NCBI GenBank assembly: GCA_009823505.1
Contig: VZQC01000355.1
Span: 984,638-1,048,637 of the forward strand
DNA: 64,000 nt
DNA from: Rhizomys pruinosus
Lineage: Eukaryota; Chordata; Mammalia; Rodentia; Spalacidae
Direction of reading: 5' to 3'
Positions 51,201-63,600 of the stretch are shown one piece after another (within the stretch, counting starts at the first letter, position 1; each line of letters opens with the position of its first letter). The notes below the pieces were generated by a model, which was not told the DNA's origin, searched no databases, and saw nothing but the letters and a program-made list of their open reading frames with translations. Made by a program: the position numbers and the translations under genes.

Positions 51201-54200
51201 CTGTTTTAAAAATCCTACTTCTCAGGCTTTGTTCTGGCTTAGTTGCATAAGACAAAAACAAAACAAAACTTCTGGAATCTGAGATTTTCTGACTTGACTC
51301 TTGTCTTCTGAAATAGCTGGGGAAGGGTTTGACCTTCCAACTTCCTGAAAAAGTTCTTTGGGGTGAAATTTGCCTTTATGCCCAATACTAGATTGCTTTT
51401 GGAAGTGCTGATGGAAAATGAATCATATGTGGTACTGTGTGTGGTTGGTTTATTTTATAAACACAAGGACAAGGTATTTTGGAATCAAATCCCAAAGTGT
51501 CTGTCTCTGCTTGCTCTGCTTAGCCAGAGGTGCAGCCTGTCTGCCCACCCTCACCTCCAAACTTAAGCCTTAGAAGAAGACATGGGGGGAGGGGCTTCTG
51601 AGGCTGTCACAGGGGAGGTCTGAGGGAACTGCAGGAACTTTCCTCAGAATTCCTTGGCCTCTGATATTGGTCTTGGTTCTTTGATGGAAAGTTGGAAGAC
51701 AAGAGTTCTGTCAGTGCATTTGAACTGTGAAAAAAAGAAATCAACCCTAAAACGTGTGCATTTCATCCTTTCCCCCAGATTGTGCTTCTGACCCAAAGTT
51801 TAGATTTGTTTTTGAGTAGTTAGGGATTCCAAATGAACAGTTATTATTTTTAATAAGTTTTTTGAATGTCATGATATATATTTTGATCATATATAGACCC
51901 TGCCCCTTGTCTGCACTTACTACCTGTGCCTGATTTCATGTGCTCTGTTTTATTAATCTTTTTTTTTTTATTTTTTTTTATTTTTTATTTTTGTATGTGT
52001 ATGAATGTACTGTCTGCATGCAGGTCTGTGCACCCGTGTCGTGCAATGCCGCGGAGGTCAGAAGAGGGTCTTGGATTCCCCTGGAACTGGAGTTCTCCTG
52101 GAATTGGAGTTACAGACGGTTCTTAGCCGCCATGTGGGTGCTGGGGATCGAACCCGGGTCCTCTGCAAGAGCGTCGGTGCTCTTAACCGCTAGGCTATCT
52201 CTCCAGCCCGTGCTCTGTTTTATTATATGTATATATATCTATAAAATCCAACTTTTATCCCCAGTCAATTATTTACAGAATCAATAGGAAGTTGACGATG
52301 ACATCCCAGGGCTGACCGAGCCTCGCATTTACTGCAGCTCTCCTTTCCTTATTTTGTTTTATATCTAGATCTTAAGAATAGGGGTTCATTCTGGGAAACG
52401 CATCATCAGTCAACTCCCTCGTTGTGTGACTCTCACTGAGTGCATTTTGACAAGCAGCCACACACCTGGCCATATCATTGCAACCCTGCTGTGAGGTCAC
52501 AGCCACACCTGCAGCCTTCAATGCAGGGCTGTGCACACTGCTTCCTCTGATACACTGCATTCTTCTCTGAAGCAGGAGCCATGGTTTTATTTCTTTGGTC
52601 TTGTAGCTTTGCTATTAAAAGTGTGATCGGGGGTCTGGAAGGCCAGCTCCTCTAGATGCTGGCTAGGAATATAAAACCCCAAGGCTTTGGATTTGAACTG
52701 ACGACACATTGAAGTCTGAGAACTACTGCCCTCAAAAAGTGCAGTGTACAAAGTCAAAGACCATTAAATGTTTGCCAAATCAGATGTCATTGAGAAAAAT
52801 TTGTTTCCTTTTTAACTTTTGTTTTTACATTTTATATTAGCACATAGTAATTGTACACACTACTGGGCTTTGCTGTGACGTCTTCACACAGGTGTACAAA
52901 GTAGTTTGATCACACTCTCCCCTTTGCTCCTTATTGCCTCCCCCATACTGGTCTCCTGCAAAGTTTATTTCCATAATAATTACATTGTCATTTGGTAAAA
53001 GGGAAATAGACAAGAAACCAGCAGATGGATAGTCATTTGGATAGTTACTTCTCCAAAATAGCCTGATGGATTTTATTCCCAGAATAAGCTGGAGTAGGCA
53101 TTAAATGATTTTTATTTGTATTTTTATGTGTATCACTGTTTTGTCTGCACGTAGATAAATGCCCCACATGTGTGCACAGAATGTGTGCAAAAAATACCCA
53201 CAGAAGCCAGAGGGAGTATTAGAGTCCCCTGGGGCTAGAGTTATGGACCATTTGTGAGCTACCATGTGGGTGCTGGGAAACAAACCTGGGTTCTCCACAG
53301 AGCAGCCAGTGCTCTTAACCTCTGAGCCAGCCAGTTCCTGCAATGGGCCTTTTTGTTCCTAATTTCATTCCTATTTTTTCTATCCTAAGAAACTCAAGGA
53401 GGTTCGTGCCCTATGGTGCCTTCTGTGGACAGTAAAGAGTAGTTGACTGTGGGTGAATGGCATGCTAAAGCTTGTGTTGGCACCAGGTTTCAGGGGAACA
53501 GAGTTTAAGGAGACAGTACCTGGGGAACAGAGTTTAAGGAGACAGTACCTTGAGGGACTCTGATGCTCTTTGTGGCTCGTTATCCCTAGAATGAACATTT
53601 AAACACCAGTGGCCTGCGGCAATTTGTGGAGGAGAAGACAGAACTGTTGGAGAAGGGTATCGAGGAGTGCTTTGCTCACATGGAGCGGCCTCTGCGGGAG
53701 GGAGTCCAGGTGGCCAGGGCTTCCTACCGTCGCATCCTAGGCACGTGCTTGGTGGTGAGTGTTCTCCAAATGCCTTTCCCGCTACCCCCTTATGTCCTAT
53801 AAGGAGTTGGTACAAAGCTGGGCATGGGGACTGACACCTGTAATTTTACTACTCTGGGAGATTGCTGTGACTTTCAGGCTAGCCAGGGCTCTGTAGTGAG
53901 TTCCAGGCCAGTCTGGGAGATCATAAAGTGAGGCCCTATATGAAAAAATATAAAAACAAATAAAAGAGCTAGAGGGAAATAGGGGAAGAGGGAGATTTTC
54001 ATGTAGGAAATCACAAACAGGAAATTGCTCACCTGTGCCTTGTAGGGAAAGGTGAGTGTGCGGTCCAGCAAAGATGTAGCTGGAATTCATAGTCTGAGTG
54101 CTTCAGGTTGAGAGCCAGTTCCATTAAACATCTGCTTTGGAGCCCTGGGAAAGGCACGAAAATCATTTAAAGCCTTAAGCCATTCAGAGACTTCTGTAGA

Positions 54201-54612
54201 ACAGGGATGCTAAGTGTCTGGCCTACCTACCTTAGAGAACTGATGTCAGTTATCAATGACATTACCCAGAAAAGCTTCTTGTAACCCCTTGCTTGGCATG
54301 CAAATCATCTTATTTAGTAATCATTGGTTGTATGGAGTTTCTGGAAAATGGAAATGTAAGTGCAATGTAGAATATCCTAAGACTGAGGGGTGAAACTGTA
54401 TCAGCTACATTGATTTGCTCCGGCAGTCATGACAGCCGTCTCAGGTACAGGGGGTGACTGGAGCAACAGATTTGCTTTCTCTCACGGTTCAGGGAGCTGA
54501 AAATCCAAGATCGGATGTTGGTCAGGGTCAGTTTCTGCTGAGGCCTTTCTCTTTGACTTGTATAGACAGTGGGCTTCTGTGTCCTGATTCAGTCTCTCTC
54601 TCTCTCTGTCTC

Positions 54613-54671
<59 letters not shown>

Positions 54672-57600
54672 ACTGTCTCATACTGATGCCCATTCTGTTG
54701 AATCAGGCTTTACCTTCATGAATTTACTTAGTCTTAATTACCTCCTTAAGGCTCCATCTCTGAATACTGTGACATTGGGGTTTAGGACTTCACCGTGTAG
54801 ACTTTGAAGGGGGGCATGATTCAGTCTAGAACACCTACTAATGTAAGGGGTGACACTGACAGTGCTTGTGTGATGGGATGCTGTGGAAGCTAGTGCTGGG
54901 ACTAGGACTCGATATGTTGTAGCTATTTACTGTGTGCTTGAAAGGTGGAACATTAACAATGAAAAATGTGGAAGGGAGCCCTTGTTTTCCTGTGAGCCTT
55001 TTCACATGCATGAACCACGCTCGTTTTCCAGCACATGGCCTCTGCTGGTGTTACTTTCTGTGTGTTCTGTGTGAAAGCTTGTTTCCCTGTCTACATTAGT
55101 AGTAGGTATATTGCAGTTGAACCATAGGGATGTTAGGAGTTGCTAGCAAAGACGTTAATAAAAGCTCAAAGGGCAAATGCGTAAGAATGATCCTGGGGTG
55201 GGGTGCAGTGTAGGGTCTAGAAAGTGACAGCTAGGGAGTCTTCTCAACAGTTAGGGCAGGTGTCTGAGGATGTGTACAATGATACAGCGGGGCGGGGCAG
55301 TCATTCAGTAAATGTGAGCAAAGTCCTGAACTCTGGTCCCAGCAGCTGTGCAGTACTTCACTCCACCCTCACCACAATTCCGTGTGGCATACATGTCTGT
55401 TTAGTTTGACTGGAGGTCTTAGAGATGCTGAACACCACTGATGGATCAGTGCTGCTTCCACGGGTGGGGGAATGGAGGGGAAGGATGTGTGTTCCAGGCA
55501 AGGAAGGACAAAACACATGCAGGAGCATGCAAGTGGGTCAATCGGACAGTAGCTTACACCTCATTTTCCAGGAAGCAAGTCAAGACAGGAAAGATTGCTA
55601 AGCAGGGCATCATCTGGTGCTCCTCGGGGTTCAGGGGAAATACTATGGGGAAAGGTCTCTGGATTGGCTTTGAAGGTTCATTGGTGAACCGAGGATCCTT
55701 GTCTACTTACTGGTTTGCCCCTTGTGGAGTTCCATCTACACGGAATCAGGCTGCTCTCTGTGACTAAGCGAACGCTGCCAGGGCACAGGTACAGCTTCTT
55801 TGCTCCATCTATTAGGATATGGGTGCTTGCTCAGCCTCCTGTGTGCTACTGACAAGCAGCTCTGTGGAGGGGAGCCAAGGTCTCTGATCTGGGGCTAAAG
55901 TCAGCAGTTCTGTCAGCTAAGACCCTTGGAAACAGATCCCCAGCCTGATTCAGATAACTATAACCCAAGTCACAACTGAGTAACCCAAGGGCAAGTCCTG
56001 AGCCAGAAGTGTTGGCCAAGCCATCCCCAAACCCTCGCCCATGGAATCTGTGAGAGATGACGGATGAGCTTTACGTCCCTGTGTCACTACGTTTGCGTAC
56101 TCTGTTTCTGAGCAACAGTTTCTCTCTCATGATAGGATAATCCAGACCACAGAGCACAAAGAATGAAAACCTGAGTGGCACTAGTGGAGTCCCACAGGGC
56201 GGGGAGCCCCCGTGATGGGCCTGAGGAAGGAAGAGATGTCAGCCAACTCCACATCTACTCCATCCCACCACTGTCTCTTCCTCCATCAGCTCTTCAGTGA
56301 CTTCTTTCTCTATAACTACAAGCATGTGCTTTTACCTGATAAGCATTTCTTTGTGATCATATATCTGGGCCAATTTTTCTACTCCACCATCATCTCTTAT
56401 TTAGCATAGTAAACTAACCAACATCTCTAAAAATAAGGAATGGTAAAGCGAATCATTGTGAATCTATGTTATATTACCTGCTATGACATAATACCTGACA
56501 GAAGCAGCTTATGAGAGGAGGATTTATTTTGCCTCACAGTTCAGAGGATACCATCCACCATCGCAGCGAAGGCTGGGGAGGCCAGGGTTGCTCTATTGAC
56601 GGGGCAGTGGGAGCTTGCAGCATGGCCTATTCACACCTTGGTGGATCAGGAAGCAGAGGGCTTGGGTCAGAATCAGAGGCAGATGTCATGTTTGAGGCCC
56701 AGCCCCAGGCACTCCTCTGCTAATGGCCCTGTGCCCCAAAGGTTGTGCAAGCTCCCCAGGCAGCACCGCCAGCTGGGGACCAACTATTAAGCAACAGTCT
56801 GTGGGGGACAGTTCATATTCAAACCATAGCATGTGGTACCGTGGTGCATGACTTTAATTCCAGTACTTGGGAGGCAGAGGCAGGTTGATCTCTGTGAGTT
56901 CTAGGCCAGCTGGCACTACAGGGAGACCCTTTCTCAAAAAGACCAAAGAAACAAACAAACAAATAAACGATGATCTTTGGAATGTACCTACAGTGGTCTG
57001 GGGTGTAATACTAAATGAAGAGAAAGGAAGGTAAAGGAGGGAGAGTGAACTAGACGAGTATAGCTGACCTATTTGTTATACAATGAAGCTGTTCCCTTAA
57101 AACCTATATCATTGATTAAAGATCACAACGCTACCTACCAAAATTTAGCAAACATATTTTTATTATCCTTACTAATAATGATCCCTACCCGGCTAAAATT
57201 AATGCCTCTTTTTAAAAAGAAGCTTATTTTATCTACCTGTATGTATGTTTGTGTGTACATGAGTGCAGGTACTGCAGAGGCCAGAAGAGGGCATCAGATG
57301 CCTGATAAGGATGCTGGGCATTGAACTCCAGTCTTTTGTAGGAGCAGCAAGCATTTTTAACCTCTGACACATCTCTCCAGTCTGATCAAGACCTCTTACA
57401 GCTCTAACTATATAATATTTTCTCTCTCTGATTTATGAATTTATTCCCCTGGGAAAAATATCCAAGTTATACAAATCAAGTTGTGTTTTTATTATTTAAC
57501 AAAAAAGTATATAAAATCTAGATTCCCTTCAGGGAATCTAAGACATTACCATAGTCTGTTTTGTTTCACAGTGTGAGGTACAGTCCATTGTGCCAGGGAG

Positions 57601-60600
57601 GGCATGGCAGCAGGAGGTGAGGCTGCTCACCACACTGTGTCCTTGGTCAGGAAGCACAGCAAGACGAAGGCTGGTGCTGCAGTGGCTTCCCCTTTTGTGT
57701 TCACCTGGGACTGCAGCCATGGAATGGGTGCTGTCCACACTTAGAGTTGATACTCTCACTTCAGTCAACTTAATCTAGAAACATCTTCACAGACATACTT
57801 GGAGTTCTGTATCCTAAGAGGTTTTATGTCTTATCAAGTTGGCAATATTAACTGTCACAGAAGGGTTGTGATGAACAGGAACCTCAGACATTTTGGAAGC
57901 TTAGGTCAGGGGCTCCCAGCCAACTTCGAGACATGGCCAAGACTGATCTACCCTCTGTGGCTTAATGACATGTTTAAAGACCTTGCTGTATCAATCCAGT
58001 CTGTGATTCTTGATATTGGCCTTTGGCCAATGACAATGCAAGTTTGACCCCACGACTTTCTAGTTAATTCCTACTGACTTGCTAATTTTTTGTTTAACTG
58101 TCTAGAGGAGTAAAGGAAACCAAGGTTTTCACCAGACCCTGAAAGCTGTTTGCCTAAAAAATGGCGTCTACGCCTCCAGGACTCTGGCCAGGATTGACCT
58201 GAATGAAGCCATCTCCCAGCCTATCTATGATCAGATCGACCCTGTGTTCGCAAGCATTTTTAGGTAAAGGCTCTTTCCTCTGGACACTTCATGAACAAAC
58301 ATCTGTGGGACATCGAGCCAGAGTATCAGGTTTAGAATTTATTTTTTGGATCTGGAAGTGTAAAGAGTAGCAGGTCACTTGAGAAGGGGAGCTCAGCTCC
58401 TGGCAAGACGCAAAGCCTGCTTGGTTTGGTTTATTTAAAGATTTCCCACGACGACCTGGAGTTCACATGGAGATGTTGCTTTCAGAGTAATATTATGATT
58501 CCCATTATTTTTGCATTTTCTTAGGGATCTGAGTCACAGGACAGGGTATTTTAGTTGGAAAGCGTGGGACGAAGCTGGGACAAGGCCTTCAGAACTTTGA
58601 GTGTGAAAAGAGTGGCTCATTGAGGGTGCTGGCTGCTTCTGGCTGCATGCTCCAGATGTGGGGGCATGAGTCGGGAGGCAGGGTCCCTTCTCTGTGCCCA
58701 CTCCTTCCCTCCTACTTTGACCTTCAACTCTGCCCCCATCAACAAGAAGAGGTTCTCCTAATCACTGATGCAGCTAGCCTCTGTCCTGTGCTACTGAGCA
58801 TTTGTGGGCATCACCAAGCACTTCAAGTGCCTTTGGTCTATTCATGCATGAACAAGGAGCTCCAGAAGAACTGAGCCGCTTTCCCGGGTGTTACCAGCTC
58901 GTGAACAGAGGTCCGAGATTCCAAGTCCAGGCCCTTTGCTTTGTAATCCACCGCTTCTCATTCCTCAGAACCCTCAGTCTCAGTTTTGTTCAATCTACCT
59001 TACTTTTCATTTCCTTAAAGCCCACCTCTCCTCTGAAGACACACTTCAAGTCCAAACCCTTACCAGTGGAAACACTGGCAGCTGACAGCAAGCTTCAAGG
59101 TGAAAGTAGTGTCTGGAGCCTGGCTCTGCCCCTTGGTAGCTGTCCTTGGGTATATCAGCCGTCCTCTCTGAAGGAGAGGATCTGAAAATCCCCTTGATTT
59201 TCTCACCAGTAAAACGGGCATTATCTTGCTGACTGCATAGATCTTAAGATCAAGGGTCAGGAACAGCCTAGTATCTGTCACATCTTGGGGATCTGGTAAC
59301 CATTCCCTCTCATTGGTTTGCTTGGTAAGTGAATCAAAGGACCCCAGCTAGTTCCACCATCGTCTCTTAACCTTGTACATTGTTTTCTTCCACAGGGATG
59401 GGAAGCCAACTGGCCCCGCTTTGATGCGGCACATAGATGCTTTCAGGCACTCCCTGGAGGAGAGACTGGCACACATTGGGCTACGAAATGGCTGGAAATA
59501 TCATGGGCACAAGAAGAGCTTCCTGATCCAGGAGGTAAGTTCTTTATAAAGCAAAGAGGGTAGAGATGAGTCATGTCCTTCTTCCCCACACACCTGGGGG
59601 TTCCGAGTCTGGATGCACCTCTCAGAGGGAGGCCCTGGGAAACATGAGACATATCGGCATGGGGATGAGAGAAGGGGTCCTGGGACCACCATGGAGCCTA
59701 GGAAAGAGCCAAGCTTCATTCCACAGCAGAGCAACTGACAGACCATCCAAGATGGTGAAGCTAAGATTCCAGAATACTAACATGTATAAGAAAGCGCATC
59801 CTGGTATAACATCATCACTATCCTCTCCATTTCTGCCAGTATTATGATGTAGTATCCAAAGAAGCCAAGAAGCCAACCTTTGGGGGTGGGGGCTGTAGGT
59901 CATTTGTTGGTGTGGGGGACTCAGAGCTCTTGTCTGGGACTCACTTTCTCCCAGAGCTAACCAAAGCACACGGCAATGATAGGAATTAAGATGGATGCCT
60001 GGCCTATTGAAATCCTGCCCAGGCCTGCACTCCGCTCAGCACATACGCATTGAATGGTTTGTAGGACCCAGGCCCTGTGGGTTATATAAAGTCCTGCGGA
60101 AAGTAAAAATGCTCTTGACAGAGTTCCTGACTTCAGGGAACTTACAGTTGAGTTGTGGAGACAACACATAGGAATCCATGACAAATTCCTGATGAAAGCA
60201 GCTTAGGAAGGAAGGAAGGAAGGAAGGAAGGAAGGAAGGGAGGGAGGGAGGGAGGGAGGGAGGGAGGGAGGGAGGGAGGGATGGGGAAAGGAGAGAAGGA
60301 AGGAAGAAGGAGGAGGGAGGCAGGGAGAGGAGGAAGGGTAGAGGTAGGGAAGAGAAGAAGGAAGAAGGAGGAGGAAGAAGAAGGACAGGAGAGGAAGAAA
60401 GACAGGAGGGAGAAGAAGGAAGAGAAAAAGACGGAAAGGAAGGCAGAAAGGGAGGAAAGGAAAGAGGAGCAAGGAAGATAAGGAAGGAGGGAGACGAAGG
60501 AAAGAAGGAATAAAGAAGGAGTTTAGGATAAGGAGAGGAAGGAAGGATCTCTCTTTTGTCACAGTTCAAGGTGTACAGGCCACACTTGGCGAACTGGTGG

Positions 60601-63600
60601 GTGGGGGATCTTTGAGGCTTGTCATGTTAGGGGATGCAGGGACAGACTGTGAGAGCCGGTACACACTGATCTCTAGTTAGATATACGGAGGTGGATGCAT
60701 CACGGTGGTTCAGCTGCTTCTCTCTCTGTGTAGTCGGGATCCAGCCGCACTGAAAGCGGAGGTTCTCCCATCCTCAATCTTAATCTTACATAACCTCTTC
60801 AGAATAGTGCCCAAGAAAACTTGTCGCTTGATATTCCAGATTCTGCTCAGTTGACAATATTAATCATCATAACAGCCAAGCTTAGTATGGGGCAGAGGCA
60901 TGGGATGGCCCCATGCAGGCAGACCCGGGGGGCCTCTGTTAAAGGAGCATTCCAAGGACCTTGTGTTGGCATGGTTTCTCAGATAAGTGCCATCCTGGGA
61001 GGCCTGGAGGGACACATCCTCCGAAGGAAGAGAAGGATCTACGAATCATGTGCACCAGCTCCAATGTCCAAACGACTTGGAAGGCCCTTGGAAGTGGGTC
61101 AGGGAGACATTGCATGAGTGGTAGGGGGTGCTTGGGTGGTCAGGGGAGACCTTGCATGGGTGCAGGGGCTTGCTTGGAGGTGGGGTCCGAGGGGAGCACT
61201 TGCTTATGGAGGTGGGAGTTCAGGTGGAGACACGTTGGCTATGACGGGTGGGGTCCAGGGGAGACACTTGCTTGGAGGTGGGGTCCAGGGGAGACACTTG
61301 CTATGGAGGTGGGGTTCAGGGGAGACACTTGCTATGGAGGTGGGGTCCAGGGGAGACACTTGCTATGGAGGTGGGGTCCAGGGGAGACACTTGCTATGGA
61401 GGTGGGGTCCAGGGGAGACACTTGCTATGGAGGTGGGGTCCAGGGGAGACACTTGCTATGGAGGTGGGGTCCAGGGGAGACACTTGCTATGAAGGTGGGC
61501 TCCAGGGGAGACACTTGCTATGGAGGTGGGGTCCAGGGGAGACACTTGCTATGGAGGTGGGGTCCAGGGGAGACACTTGCTATGAAGCTGGGCTCCAGGG
61601 GAGGCACTTGCTTTGGAGGTGGGCTTATAACAAACTTCAACATGACAAGCACAGGATGCGGGGAAGGGAATTGAGGGACCTGTTTGTGTGGTTGCAGCGT
61701 GCATGCAGTAACTTAGTGCCCGGATTCCACTCATACCTCCTCTGAAGGCTTGGGGATCTACTTTCAGGCTCTTCCTGGATTTGTTTTAGGGAATGATTTT
61801 GTAATCTGCTGAATTCACCCACTAGATTCCCTGAATGACAGTCTAACTTCCGGGCGTATTTTTCTGTCCGTCTCTAAATGTGTGTGTGTACTCACACACT
61901 GTGTCCCTGTGTCTTTTTGCTTGCTTGCACCCTTGTTTTTCTTTCTGATATTACAGGTCACTCAGCAGGGCCTTGCTGTGTTGTGACTGTGGCTTTCATT
62001 TTTGTCAGAGGCCGCTCAGATCACTGGCAGAAAAGCATGTGAGAGAATGAAGGCCGTGCTCAGAAGAGGGGTGGAGCGGCAGGTGGCTGAGGGCATATTT
62101 GAAAGGGTGCAGGAGAGGATGCAGCACCAGCTTCAGCAACTGAAGGTACTCTGAACCTGTGGTGATGCCAGTTCCAGGGAGAGGGAGTCGGGGCGCTGGC
62201 ACAGGGCAGGGAAGAAATCATAGGCATGTGGGCCCAAGTAGACCTGGATGCCTTCTGCCCACTGGGCCAAATGTCAGTACATAGTCATAGGTCAGTCAGT
62301 GATAGAACCCAGCTCAGATTTAGGGTTAGCCTCACATACCTCAGAAATGGTTCCCAAGAGTCCTCCTGGACACAGAATTCTCTGGTGTGCACTTGAACCA
62401 GCCTGTCCTGGTTTCCAGGTTTCTTATAAGCCACCTTCTCCCAAGTGATAGACAACCTTCGTCTTAGTCTCATTGGCCTCTCCCTGGCCTATGATACTCC
62501 AAAGTCTTCTGTTTCAGTTTAGGCTTGGCTGACCCTCTGTCCCAACAAGGGGAAGCTAGCTAGTGGTGGCATCAGGCCAACTGCCCACTAATCTTCCTGA
62601 GATATTCCAACCTGCCCAAGGCCACCTGTCTCGATTAAAAAAGCAAACTTTTATTTCCATTGTACAAAGCAGGGAACTTGCCTTGGAGTAGGTAAGAGCT
62701 GTCACATTTAGAGCACATAGTTAACATACTATTTTACAGTCTACAAATACACGTAGAAAACTGCAAATGCCGCAGAGCTGATCTCCACTGAGGTCATAGA
62801 AATCAGATCATAGGGTGTTCAAGGATACAGCACCACTGAACTGACCATGTGCAGATATGTCTTAAATCACAGAAATGTAGATAGTAAAAATGGCCAGGAT
62901 CATAATGTGTTTCTCTCCTTTGATTTTTCTTTAGTTAAAAATATCAGTCAATGCTGGGTGTGATGGCACATGCCTTTAATCCTAGCCCTCTAGAGGCAGA
63001 GGTAGGTGGATCTCTGTGAGGCTGAGAATAGCCTGGTGTATATAGTGAGTTCAGCCAGGGCTATAGAGAGACCCTGTCTTAAACAATGACGACAACAACA
63101 ACTAACCAACCAAACAAACAAAAACCAACCAAACAAAAAAGTCAACTTTTACTTATTTAAGTATTTTAGTTTTAAACATATTTTTTAGACATATTTAACG
63201 CTTGAAGAGTTCTTATGTTTAAGAACTGATCTCTGGGGCTGGAGAGATAGCCTAGCGGTTAAGAGCACCAACTGCTCTTGCAAAGGACCCAAGTTCGATC
63301 CCCAGCACCCGCATGGTGGCTAAGAACCATCTGTAACTCCAATTCCAGGAGAACTCCAGTTCCAGGGGAATCTGGGACCCTCTTCTGACCTCCATGGCAT
63401 TGCATGACACAGGTGCACAAACCTACATGTAGACAGTACACTCATACACATACAAAAATAAATAAAAAAAATAAAAAAAGAACTGATCTCTGGGCCGGTA
63501 AGATGCTCAGCAGCCCCCCCCCCTTTTTTTTTTTTTTTGGTCTTTTCAAGACAGGGTCTCCCTTTAGCCCCAGCTGTCCTGGAACTCACCTTGTAGACCA

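Noticed and set aside
60205..60548. ORFs on both strands in the purine tract
   Set aside because: Low-complexity Lys/Arg/Glu or Ser/Pro/Phe translations only.
60961..61674. A 237-codon ORF across the 31-bp array
   Set aside because: It only exists because the repeat unit lacks stops. Its first part overlaps the true Nuggc exon in a shifted frame. It is relevant to the frameshift, not as a separate gene.
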